A stretch of DNA of 9,275 nucleotides, from positions 1 to 9,275 of the forward strand of contig CAMLDJ010000213.1 in the NCBI GenBank assembly GCA_946478755.1, read 5' to 3'. The stretch is from an uncultured Pedobacter sp. Its GTDB lineage: Bacteria; Bacteroidota; Bacteroidia; Sphingobacteriales; Sphingobacteriaceae. Shown in pieces: positions 1 to 7,152 of the stretch. The position numbers were made by a program, and so were the translations under genes. The notes under the pieces are model-generated. The model did no database searches. It was not told the origin of the DNA and was given only the letters and a program-made list of their open reading frames with translations. Position 1 is the stretch's first letter; every line of letters begins with the position of its first letter.

Positions 1-41
1 TTTTCAGCTATTTCTTTGTCCTTTGTATTTAATTCTTCCAT
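1..41 (-). CDS. 5' end of a leftward gene, product unknown (partial)
   Basis: Read on the minus strand, an ATG at 41-39 opens a frame that stays open to the window edge: 13 full codons giving MEELNTKDKEIAE, then the start of a Lys or Asn codon. The peptide is short, highly charged and not a signal sequence, so the product is probably cytoplasmic; the family cannot be named from 13 residues. Support for a real start comes from upstream: a purine-rich AAGGGGA lies about 5 nt before the ATG, which resembles a Shine-Dalgarno site (uncommon in Bacteroidota), and an exact TAnnTTTG promoter element lies at 76-69. The next gene in the same direction ends at 210 with a strong terminator in between, so this gene is probably transcribed on its own. 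Confidence 0.55.
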   Translation of the reverse strand, partial: MEELNTKDKEIAE

Positions 42-61
42 GAAAATCCCCTTGAGTAAAC

Positions 62-84
62 ACACGAACAAATTTACTTCGTGT
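62..84. repeat. Inverted repeat flanking a promoter -7 element (possible operator)
   Basis: The arms ACACGAA (62-68) and TTCGTGT (78-84) are perfect 7-bp reverse complements separated by 9 bp. The spacer contains the -7 element (69-76) of the leftward gene. Arm centres are 16 bp apart, within the range of sites bound by a dimeric repressor. A hairpin in RNA is less likely to matter because most of the repeat lies at or upstream of the expected transcription start. The repeat is read directly; the operator role is inference. Confidence 0.4.
69..76 (-). promoter_or_regulatory. Bacteroidota -7 promoter element for the left-edge gene
   Basis: On the minus strand the sequence reads TAAATTTG, an exact match to the Bacteroidota sigma-factor -7 consensus TAnnTTTG. 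A TTG lies 16 nt further upstream, slightly closer than the 17-23 nt usually quoted for the -33 element. The ATG of the leftward gene is about 28 nt downstream, a normal leader length. The element sits inside an inverted repeat (62-84). Confidence 0.55.
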
Positions 85-156
85 ACTTTATACAACTAAG
101 GTGTTAAATTTTCCATTAAAAGCAAAGGATTATTATGAGATAAAGTTAGCTACAGC

Positions 157-187
157 AAAAAGGCCCCGATGTGAACATCAGGGCCTT
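157..187 (-). terminator. Rho-independent terminator of the TonB-dependent receptor gene
   Basis: On the minus strand, 23 nt after the receptor stop codon, AAGGCCC and GGGCCTT arms (187-181 and 166-160) close a stem that continues past one A/C mismatch with GATGT/ACATC pairing. The very small loop is centred at 173-174. The stem is followed directly by a five-base T run (161-157). A GC-rich stem plus a T tract in this position is a textbook intrinsic terminator. On the plus strand the trailing T run is poor, so it acts mainly leftward. Confidence 0.85.
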
Positions 188-209
188 AGTCTTTAAAAAA
201 CGAATATTA

Positions 210-3137
210 TTATGGATTAAATGTATAGGAAACGTAGTAAAGTGCACCTATAGCAGGATTGCCAAATGAAGTAACATAGTATTTATTCAGAATATTTGAA
301 CCTCCTATTTTGATCATTGAATTTACCGATGGGATTTTCAGATTAACCTGCGCATCAAATGTAGAAAAAGCAGGAACGTTACCCACTGCAAAAGAAGAGA
401 ACCAATAATACTTGTCTTGCCAGCGGTATTGTATGTTGAAGCCAACATTCTTAATCACCTCCCGATTGGCCAGTCCAAGATTATAACGCACTTTAGGCGT
501 ATTGAAGTCATTTTCATAATCAGCAGGCAGGTCCCCGATCTGGTTATAGGAAACATTTCCACTTGCTGTGTATTTACCCATCAAATAATCCAGCCCGAGT
601 GCAGCACCATAAGTGTTTACATTGCCTTCCGCATTTACGGGAACACCAAAACTGCCACCATCTCTAAACAAGGTAATCGCCGTGATAAAATTCTTATAGG
701 TATTATAATAGCCATAGGCGTCTATTAACAGTTTTGTATTGATCAACCCCTTATAGCCGAGTTCGTAAGATTCAACACTTTCCGGACGAAGACCTTTCGG
801 ATTGAAAGTATAAGGCACCAGCAGGCTGGCATCACCTGTAGCTGTAGGGCTTGCAGCAACGGAGGCCAGGTAGGCATTATAGTCTTTCCTCAGCACACCG
901 GGCCTGGTATCCAGCTCATATTTTTGAATACCCCTTGGCAAGCCCCCAATCAGCCGGGTTTGTCCACCCAAAACCGAAAGGTCTATATATTGGTTTTGGG
1001 TAGTCGGGTTCCGGTATCCTGTTTGATAAGAAGCCCGGATGTTATTATTTTTGGCAACGGTTAACACACCGGTAACCCGTGGTGTAAACCTTCCCTCAAA
1101 ATTTGTACTCTTGTCGTACCGCCCGGCAAGGGTAAGCTTAAACTTATCGTTAAATAGTTTTTTACCCAATTGAGCAAAAGCACCATATTCATGGATGTTG
1201 ATCTCGTCAGTAAGGTCATCAAAGATCGTCCCGCCTGAACGTAACTGATACAGTCTGGATGAAGCACCGACCTGTAATTCCACAACTTTGTTTAAAGCAT
1301 TGGTGAAATTATACATTCCTTCATAATGATAAAGGTTGGTTTTATCGTCAAATCGCGCACCATATACACTTTTGGAGGGATCAGTCGGATTGATCACTGT
1401 AGAGCTGATATTGGTGTTTATAATTTGATATTTGGTATTTTCGAAATTTGCTGTACCAGGTAAAAACCGTCCCCTTCCGGTGTTATTTGCGGCCGTTCTG
1501 GCAATGCCATGCGATGCCTCCGGCGACTGGTTCTGCAGTCTTGCACCAATATAGTTGCCAACATATGCCGGAAACCAGGTACTATTCGGACTCGATACCT
1601 CATTGATTGAAACTCCTAAAACGGACGAAATGTACGAATCACCTGAGCGTTCCTGTGTCGTATATCCCCTTATAAAGAAATCTTCTCCCTTCAGTTCCAG
1701 TTTGTACTGTCCTATGCTGAAGTTACGCAGCGAATAGCGGTCTGACCCGGTATAAACTGAAGTACCACTTCCCCAGCTCAAATGGGCAATTGCTTCAATT
1801 GTATTCGTTATCTTATAATTAAGTGAACCTGATGCTTTCAGCGACTTCGTATTGTAATCTACCAGGTTGACCTCATCATACCCATTTCTGGAAATAGATT
1901 GATTTGGCAGTACCGAAGGATTTTTCAATCCGAAATAAAATGGAAGATATTGCGCGGACGTAGCCTGTTTCAAAGCTGCAGGAATAGGCAATCCATTTAT
2001 CAAGCCAAGATAGGTGGCATAACTTGCACCGGCAGGAACCTGATCCAGCACCGTTTTTGGATTAAAAAGACCACCTGATGCAGCAACAATACCATTGCGC
2101 ACAGCGGGCTCTATACTACCCTGCACCAGGTTACGCATGTTCTGGCTCACTTCATCTCCGTAAACATTGATTCCATCATAGTTCGGATCCGAATCCCTGT
2201 CACCTTCTTTTACGGTGTTACTGACCCGGTCAAAGTTCCTTGAATCGGCACCAAACCAGTCCTTAGCCTGCAAATAGGAGAAAGTAGCCTTAACACCAAA
2301 CCTGTTGCTCCATGATTTAGCTACACGGACATCCATTTGATTAAATTGCTGCGCGGATGAATTGTCATCATTTACATGGTTTACACCTGTTTTAAACTGA
2401 AAACTAACACCCGGATAACTAAAAGGGCTTTTTGATGTCATTAATAAAGTACCATTGATACCTCCTGCACCATATAAAGCAGAAGAAGCACCAGGCAATA
2501 ACTCCACATTGTCTACATCCAACTCTGATAAACCAATGATGTTACCAACAGAGAAATTCAGTCCAGGAGCCTGATTATCCATTCCATCGAGAAACTGATT
2601 GAAACGGGTATTGCCATTGGAATTGAAACCACGGGTATTAATAGATTTAAATGTTAAACTCTGCGTACTCCCTTCAACTCCTTTTAAATTAGTGATTGCA
2701 TCATAAAACGATGGCCCTGCCAATTCTTTAATGGCAGAGGCGCCGATCCTTTCCACCGAAACCGGTGATTCGAGAATGCGCTCTGGAGTCCTGGATGCCG
2801 AAATGACCACTTCCTGTCCGAGAATAGCCGTTGGCTCCAGCTCGGTAGTTAATCCGGACGAGTTGCCAGTTATTTCCCGTTCAACCGGGCTGTAACCCAA
2901 AAAGGAAATCACAAGAATGAATGGGGGCTTCTGGCTTGTGGTAAATGAATATCTTCCATTCACATCCGTAGCAGTTCCGATTGTAGTGCCCTTTACAGTG
3001 ACCCCAACACCTGGTATTGGTTGTTTAGTTAGCTTATCGGTAACCAAGCCACTAATTTCGATACTTTGAGCGTGTGCGGTTAAACCACTAACACACAGCA
3101 AAAGTGCACAAATCGCTTTTGTAAACATTTTCTTCAT
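210..3137 (-). CDS. TonB-dependent outer-membrane receptor with CarboxypepD-regulatory-like N-domain
   Basis: A 975-residue outer-membrane receptor that would import a ligand using TonB/ExbBD energy. Residues 1-24 form a signal peptide (Lys-rich start, hydrophobic core, AHAQ before the cut). Residues 27-105 are a CarboxypepD-regulatory-like beta-sandwich (GLVTDKLTKQPIPGVGV, then DVNGRYSF). A TonB-box-like EVVISA stretch lies near 109-114. The plug spans about 118-237 and contains TRGFN, DGMDNQ and VELLPGASSALYGAGG. The remainder is beta-barrel, ending YYVSYTFNP. It lacks the SusC-type plug wording and no SusD gene is adjacent, so a glycan-utilisation SusC is less likely than a siderophore-, cofactor- or peptide-type receptor; the ligand cannot be read from sequence. 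The first ATG gives the best signal-peptide n-region (MKKMFTK). The gene is divergent from the acylase gene and closed by the terminator at 157-187. Confidence 0.93.
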   Translation of the reverse strand: MKKMFTKAICALLLCVSGLTAHAQSIEISGLVTDKLTKQPIPGVGVTVKGTTIGTATDVNGRYSFTTSQKPPFILVISFLGYSPVEREITGNSSGLTTELEPTAILGQEVVISASRTPERILESPVSVERIGASAIKELAGPSFYDAITNLKGVEGSTQSLTFKSINTRGFNSNGNTRFNQFLDGMDNQAPGLNFSVGNIIGLSELDVDNVELLPGASSALYGAGGINGTLLMTSKSPFSYPGVSFQFKTGVNHVNDDNSSAQQFNQMDVRVAKSWSNRFGVKATFSYLQAKDWFGADSRNFDRVSNTVKEGDRDSDPNYDGINVYGDEVSQNMRNLVQGSIEPAVRNGIVAASGGLFNPKTVLDQVPAGASYATYLGLINGLPIPAALKQATSAQYLPFYFGLKNPSVLPNQSISRNGYDEVNLVDYNTKSLKASGSLNYKITNTIEAIAHLSWGSGTSVYTGSDRYSLRNFSIGQYKLELKGEDFFIRGYTTQERSGDSYISSVLGVSINEVSSPNSTWFPAYVGNYIGARLQNQSPEASHGIARTAANNTGRGRFLPGTANFENTKYQIINTNISSTVINPTDPSKSVYGARFDDKTNLYHYEGMYNFTNALNKVVELQVGASSRLYQLRSGGTIFDDLTDEINIHEYGAFAQLGKKLFNDKFKLTLAGRYDKSTNFEGRFTPRVTGVLTVAKNNNIRASYQTGYRNPTTQNQYIDLSVLGGQTRLIGGLPRGIQKYELDTRPGVLRKDYNAYLASVAASPTATGDASLLVPYTFNPKGLRPESVESYELGYKGLINTKLLIDAYGYYNTYKNFITAITLFRDGGSFGVPVNAEGNVNTYGAALGLDYLMGKYTASGNVSYNQIGDLPADYENDFNTPKVRYNLGLANREVIKNVGFNIQYRWQDKYYWFSSFAVGNVPAFSTFDAQVNLKIPSVNSMIKIGGSNILNKYYVTSFGNPAIGALYYVSYTFNP

Positions 3138-3236
3138 ACTTGAGATTTGGTAATAATTTTACATAAACTTAACAAAATTCTTTACATTAACAAATTTTTA
3201 TTCGACTAATATTTAATTGATAAAACGAATTATTCA

Positions 3237-3267
3237 TTGGATTTCAACTAAGTTTTATGTTAAATTG
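3237..3267 (+). promoter_or_regulatory. Weak candidate promoter for the acylase operon in the divergent intergenic region
   Basis: The 154 bp between the receptor and acylase genes are very AT-rich and should hold both promoters. For the plus strand, a TTG at 3237-3239 followed after 20 bp by TTAAATTG (3260-3267) has the right Bacteroidota -33/-7 spacing, but the -7 box matches TAnnTTTG at only 6 of 8 positions. TAAGTTTT at 3249-3256 matches 7 of 8 but lacks a spaced -33. No exact TAnnTTTG is seen for the minus-strand receptor gene, and no clear operator or RNA element is visible. Confidence 0.25.
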
Positions 3268-3291
3268 CCTTAAAAAAATTTCAGCATATCT

Positions 3292-5730
3292 ATGATGAAT
3301 AAAGTAAAGGCCTCCATTTGCATTATCGTACCTATATTACTGGCATATATTTTCAATACAAAATTCGGCGATGTGCCCCCTGTTTTGAAATTTCTCAATC
3401 CCTTCACAGGTTTCTGGCAAAATGCAGAATCATTTACGATAAAAACGAAAAACAAAATCGCCCTGAGCGGGACTTATCAGCAGGTAGATGTGGCGTTTGA
3501 CGATCGCATGATCCCACATATCTTTGCCCAAAATGATCATGATGTATATTATGCCCAGGGATATGTTACCGCGATGCACCGCCTATGGCAAATGGACTTT
3601 CAAACCAGATTTGCGGCTGGCAGAATTTCAGAGGTCGTAGGTAAAAAAGCGATCGAACTGGATAAATACCAGCGTAGAATGGGTATGGTATTTGGCGCAG
3701 AACACTCTCTTGCAGGAATGATGGCCGATCCTAAATCGAAAGAAATGATCCTGGCTTATACAGCAGGAATAAATGCCTACATTCAATCTCTATCAAGGGC
3801 AAAATTGCCGCTTGAATATAAAATACTGGATTTTAAACCCGAAGAATGGACGCCTGTCAAATGCGCGTTGCTCCTCAAACAGATGTCGGCTGTATTGGCC
3901 ATGGGTTCAGACGAGTTTTATATGACGAATATCAGAAACAAGTTTGGCACCGATGTAGTTAAAGACCTTTTCCCGGACTATCCTTTCAAAGAAGACCCCA
4001 TTATTCCCGTTGGTACAAAATGGAGCTTTAAGCCGCTCCCCGTTCCGGATCCGCCGGAGGCTTTTAATGAAGCCATAGCTGGAACCATAAGAACCAGGCA
4101 AAAAGAAGAGGGAATCGGGAGTAACAACTGGGCGCTGTCCGGGGCAAAGACAGCCTCAGGCTCACCCATACTTGCCAATGACCCACATCTTGACCTGAGC
4201 CTCCCATCAATATGGTATCAGATCCAACTGCATGCGCCTGGTTTAAATGCCTACGGAGTATCTCTGCCGGGTGCCCCGGGAATTGTAATTGGTTTTAATC
4301 AGGACATTGCATGGGGAGTAACCAATGTGGCTGCCGATGTCCTGGATTTCTACCAGGTGAAATTCAAAGACGATACCCACAAAAGCTACTGGTACAATAA
4401 CCAATGGAAAAATACCAGTACACGTCTGGAAACCATTGTAGTGAAAGGCGAAAAAACTGTTGTAGATACGGTTTTTTATACGCATCATGGTCCGGTGGTC
4501 TATCTGCAAAAAGTTAAAGATTTCTCCAGGGCAAAGAATATTCCCGTAGGTAATGCCCTGCGATGGATAGCCCATGAGAAATCCAATGAATTAAAGACCT
4601 TTTACCTGTTAAACAGGGGAAGAAATTATACTGATTACCGTAAGGCGCTGACCTATTACACGGCACCCGCCCAGAATTTTATTTTTGCATCGGCTGAAAA
4701 TGATATTGCCATTACTGCCAATGGCAAATTCCCGCTGAAATGGAAAGATCAGGGTAAATTCATTCTCGATGGTACCGATCCAAAAAACGACTGGCAGGGA
4801 TGGATACCGGCAGCACAGAACCCAACCGTTAAAAACCCGCCGCGAAACTTCGTGAGCTCCGCCAACCAGTCGTCCACCGATCAAACCTATCCTTATTATA
4901 TCAATTGGGAATTTAGTCCCTATGAACGTGGCAAACGCATAAACGACCGCTTAACGGCAATGCATAAAGCAACGGCAGACAGCATCATTGAGATGCAAAC
5001 GGACAGCTACAGCATTCACGCTCAGAATATCCTTCCCACCATTTTGGCTATGGTAGACCGGAGCAAGCTCAATGCAACCCAAAAGGAAGCACTCCATTTG
5101 GTTGTGGCCTGGAACAAGTATTACGATGCAAAATCTGTGGCAGCCAGTATATTTGACTTTTGGACTAAGCGGCTTCAGTTCAATATCTGGGACGATGAAT
5201 TTACGATTGCAGCTATCCCGATGCGTTATCCGTCAAGAGACCGAACGGTACAGCTGATTCTCCATGAACAAACCTCCAAATGGATAGACAACAGCAATAC
5301 ACCTGCTAAAGAAACACTTGCAGAACTGGTAAATGAAGCCTTTAAATACAGTTGCGATAGCCTCGAAAGAAGATACGGATCAATCGGGAAATCATGGGAA
5401 TGGGGCAACGTAAAACACACCCAGATCCAGCATATGGCAAAAATCCCTGGATTTGGCTCAAAAGTACTCTTCACCGGCGGTGGAAAAATGACCATCAATG
5501 CGCTGAATGAAAGCAACGGCCCTTCCTGGCGAATGGTCGTCGAGCTCGGTAAAATGCCTAAAGGACATGGCGTATTCCCGGGCGGACAATCGGGTAATCC
5601 GGGCAGCCCCTTTTACGATAACATGATCGATACCTGGGCCGGGGGAAAACTGTACGACCTGTTCTTTATGCAAACTGCAGATGACAGCTCTGCCAAAATA
5701 ATCTCTCATTTAAAAATAGCTAAAAAGTAA
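3292..5730 (+). CDS. Penicillin acylase family protein (Ntn-type amidohydrolase precursor)
   Basis: An 812-residue precursor of the penicillin G / AHL (acyl-homoserine-lactone) acylase family, which self-cleaves into alpha and beta chains and hydrolyses N-acyl amide bonds. Residues 8-21 form a hydrophobic signal or anchor segment with no lipobox, so the enzyme should act in the periplasm or be membrane-tethered. The autocleavage site is Gly276-Ser277 in GIGSNNWALSG; Ser277 would be the beta-chain nucleophile. Other family landmarks are present: ANDPHL (295-300), GFNQDIAWGVTN (334-345), HHGP (398-401), SSANQ with Asn525 as the likely oxyanion-hole residue, GPSWRMVVE (743-751) and PGGQSGNPGSPFYDN (763-777). 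Length fits the family (about 750-850), and all catalytic landmarks are intact, so it should be active. The substrate (beta-lactam, AHL, other N-acyl compound) cannot be deduced. ATG ATG at 3292 leaves Met1 or Met2 as start. A small membrane-protein gene follows after 4 bp. Confidence 0.93.
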   Translation: MMNKVKASICIIVPILLAYIFNTKFGDVPPVLKFLNPFTGFWQNAESFTIKTKNKIALSGTYQQVDVAFDDRMIPHIFAQNDHDVYYAQGYVTAMHRLWQMDFQTRFAAGRISEVVGKKAIELDKYQRRMGMVFGAEHSLAGMMADPKSKEMILAYTAGINAYIQSLSRAKLPLEYKILDFKPEEWTPVKCALLLKQMSAVLAMGSDEFYMTNIRNKFGTDVVKDLFPDYPFKEDPIIPVGTKWSFKPLPVPDPPEAFNEAIAGTIRTRQKEEGIGSNNWALSGAKTASGSPILANDPHLDLSLPSIWYQIQLHAPGLNAYGVSLPGAPGIVIGFNQDIAWGVTNVAADVLDFYQVKFKDDTHKSYWYNNQWKNTSTRLETIVVKGEKTVVDTVFYTHHGPVVYLQKVKDFSRAKNIPVGNALRWIAHEKSNELKTFYLLNRGRNYTDYRKALTYYTAPAQNFIFASAENDIAITANGKFPLKWKDQGKFILDGTDPKNDWQGWIPAAQNPTVKNPPRNFVSSANQSSTDQTYPYYINWEFSPYERGKRINDRLTAMHKATADSIIEMQTDSYSIHAQNILPTILAMVDRSKLNATQKEALHLVVAWNKYYDAKSVAASIFDFWTKRLQFNIWDDEFTIAAIPMRYPSRDRTVQLILHEQTSKWIDNSNTPAKETLAELVNEAFKYSCDSLERRYGSIGKSWEWGNVKHTQIQHMAKIPGFGSKVLFTGGGKMTINALNESNGPSWRMVVELGKMPKGHGVFPGGQSGNPGSPFYDNMIDTWAGGKLYDLFFMQTADDSSAKIISHLKIAKK

Positions 5731-5734
5731 TATT

Positions 5735-6085
5735 ATGGTATTTATCATCATCATTATCCTCTCCTTTTTACTTCAGCTGGTGTTGCCATGGTGGGTTATT
5801 GTGGTCATCTCTTTTGCTACCTGTGGCTTAATTGGAAAAACAGGAAAGATCGCGTTATGGTCTCCGTTTTTTGCCATTTTATTACTCTGGTCAGGAATGG
5901 CAATTTTTAAAAGCCTGCCCAACAACAACGTATTGGCTATGAGGGTTGCGGAAATGTTCGGCGTACATTCCTGGTGGCTTATTTTAATACTCAGTGTATT
6001 ACTGGGTGCATTTACTGCAGCCATAAGCGGCTATTGTGGCTATCATTTCAGAAAAGCGGTATTGGTATCTAAAACAAATTCCTAA
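5735..6085 (+). CDS. Small multi-pass membrane protein, function unknown
   Basis: A 116-residue, strongly hydrophobic protein not assigned to a named family. Three to four membrane segments are visible: about 2-16 and 18-33, separated by LPWW; about 40-58; and about 79-100. The loop after segment three contains LPNNN, followed by an amphipathic stretch (VLAMRVAEMFGVHSWW). The C-terminal tail is short and basic (HFRKAVLVSK), suggesting a cytoplasmic C-terminus. It starts only 4 bp after the acylase stop codon, so the two genes are almost certainly co-transcribed and perhaps translationally coupled; no separate promoter is visible. It is a real gene rather than a chance frame because of this spacing, its consistent membrane-protein composition and the lack of a better reading frame here. 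A partner or anchor role for the acylase is possible but only inferred. Confidence 0.75.
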   Translation: MVFIIIIILSFLLQLVLPWWVIVVISFATCGLIGKTGKIALWSPFFAILLLWSGMAIFKSLPNNNVLAMRVAEMFGVHSWWLILILSVLLGAFTAAISGYCGYHFRKAVLVSKTNS

Positions 6086-6101
6086 TTAAAACTATCTTGC
6101 G

Positions 6102-6109
6102 TATTTTTG
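6102..6109 (+). promoter_or_regulatory. Bacteroidota -7 element directly before the GTG-start LuxE-like gene
   Basis: TATTTTTG is an exact match to TAnnTTTG and ends 4 bp before the GTG start at 6114. Transcription would begin at or next to the start codon, giving a leaderless or nearly leaderless mRNA. No TTG is found at the usual 17-23 bp upstream, so the promoter is incomplete by consensus. The gene may instead, or also, be read from the acylase operon, whose second gene ends 28 bp upstream. Confidence 0.4.
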
Positions 6110-6113
6110 TGGG

Positions 6114-7097
6114 GTGACTGATCTGACAAAGCAAATTTTTTCTATCAGCAATACGCAGGAGTTCGAACAAACCTGCCTTGCTATATTTAATCACCAGGCC
6201 GCACATTGCCAGGTATACAAATCATACCTCTCACACCTGAGGATAGATCCCAAAGCGATCAGCGGTCCCGAACAGATTCCCTACCTGCCGATCAGTTTTT
6301 TTAAAACACATGAAGTGTTGAGCTCGCCCGCAAGTCCGGAGATCATTTTCAGCAGTTCAGGCACAACAGGCGCACTGCAAAGCAGGCACCTTGTCACCTC
6401 AGTTAATGTCTATGAGCAGAGTTTTAACACTGCTTTTGAAAAGTTTTACGGAAGGATAGCAGATACTTGTTTACTAGCACTGCTCCCCTCTTACCTGGAG
6501 CGCGATGGTTCATCACTAATTTATATGGTGGATGCTTTATTAAGGCAAAGTAAGCATCCCGACAGTGGCTATTTCCTTCACAATCACGATGAGCTTTATC
6601 GCAAACTAAAACAATTGCAATCCGAAAACCAGAAAACCATATTGATTGGCGTGACTTACGCTTTATTGGATTTCATTGAACAGCATAAAATAGAGTTCCC
6701 AGATCTGATCGTGATGGAAACAGGAGGCATGAAGGGAAAAAGGAAAGAGATGGTCCGCGAGGAGCTCCATCAGCTACTGCAGGATGGCTTTGGCGTAAAT
6801 GCCATTCACAGCGAATATGGCATGACCGAACTGTTGTCGCAGGCCTATTCTTCCGGAGCTGGCCTGTTCAGGTGTCCGCCTTGGATGACGATCTGTCTTC
6901 GCGACACCAACGACCCTTTAAGTCCAGCGCCAGACAACAGAACCGGCGGAATTAATGTGATAGACCTGGCCAATATCAACTCTTGTTCATTCATTGCCAC
7001 ACAGGACCTTGGCAGGTTATTGCCGGATGGTACATTTGAGGTATTGGGCCGCTTTGATCATGCGGATATCAGAGGCTGCAACCTGCTGATAAATTAA
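6114..7097 (+). CDS. LuxE/PaaK-like acyl-activating enzyme (acyl-protein synthetase family)
   Basis: A 327-residue member of the LuxE acyl-protein synthetase group within the adenylate-forming superfamily, whose members activate a carboxylic acid as acyl-AMP and pass it to a thiol. Visible motifs: the phosphate-binding SSGTTG (81-86), ETGGMKG (202-208), EYGMTEL (234-240, the YGxTE adenylate motif), DLGR (298-301), and GRFDHADIRGCN (312-323). Cys322, six residues from the end, is a candidate acyl acceptor by analogy with the near-C-terminal acyl-cysteine of LuxE; this is inference. No signal peptide or membrane segment is present, so it is cytoplasmic. No LuxC, LuxD or luciferase genes are adjacent, so bioluminescence is not implied. 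The GTG start is favoured because the frame upstream is closed at 6087-6089 with no other start codon between, and ISNTQEFEQTCLAIF near the N-terminus looks like the family's opening. The acid substrate is unknown. Confidence 0.85.
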   Translation: MTDLTKQIFSISNTQEFEQTCLAIFNHQAAHCQVYKSYLSHLRIDPKAISGPEQIPYLPISFFKTHEVLSSPASPEIIFSSSGTTGALQSRHLVTSVNVYEQSFNTAFEKFYGRIADTCLLALLPSYLERDGSSLIYMVDALLRQSKHPDSGYFLHNHDELYRKLKQLQSENQKTILIGVTYALLDFIEQHKIEFPDLIVMETGGMKGKRKEMVREELHQLLQDGFGVNAIHSEYGMTELLSQAYSSGAGLFRCPPWMTICLRDTNDPLSPAPDNRTGGINVIDLANINSCSFIATQDLGRLLPDGTFEVLGRFDHADIRGCNLLIN

Positions 7098-7104
7098 CAG
7101 GATC

Positions 7105-7149
7105 TTCGTTCGCCTGAATCCAGCTGACCAGGCGCCCGCAGTGAGCGAA
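7105..7149. terminator. Possible stem-loop between convergent genes (weak terminator candidate)
   Basis: The 55 bp between the LuxE-like gene and tyrS can fold. CGCCTG (7111-7116) pairs perfectly with CAGGCG (7129-7134) around a 12-nt loop, and flanking TTCGTT (7105-7110) can pair with AGCGAA (7144-7149) with one G-T pair. Neither strand has a convincing T run after the stem, so this is at best a weak, possibly bidirectional terminator. Position between two converging 3' ends is the main supporting argument. Confidence 0.3.
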
Positions 7150-7152
7150 TTA

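Noticed and set aside
417..728. A 103-codon open frame on the plus strand inside the receptor gene
   Set aside because: It is antisense to the receptor's barrel-coding region, has no recognisable domain, and is explained by composition.
210..3137. Receptor as SusC of a polysaccharide-utilisation locus
   Set aside because: No SusD-type lipoprotein, glycoside hydrolase or sigma/anti-sigma pair is adjacent, and the plug region lacks SusC-type wording.
4243..4575. A 110-codon open frame on the minus strand inside the acylase gene
   Set aside because: It is fully antisense to conserved acylase sequence (from about residue 318 on, including GFNQDIAWGVTN and the HHGP motif); no signal for independent expression is seen.
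6114..7097. Bioluminescence (lux) locus
   Set aside because: Only a LuxE-like gene is present; no luxA, luxB, luxC or luxD homologues lie in the window, and the family is broader than luminescence.
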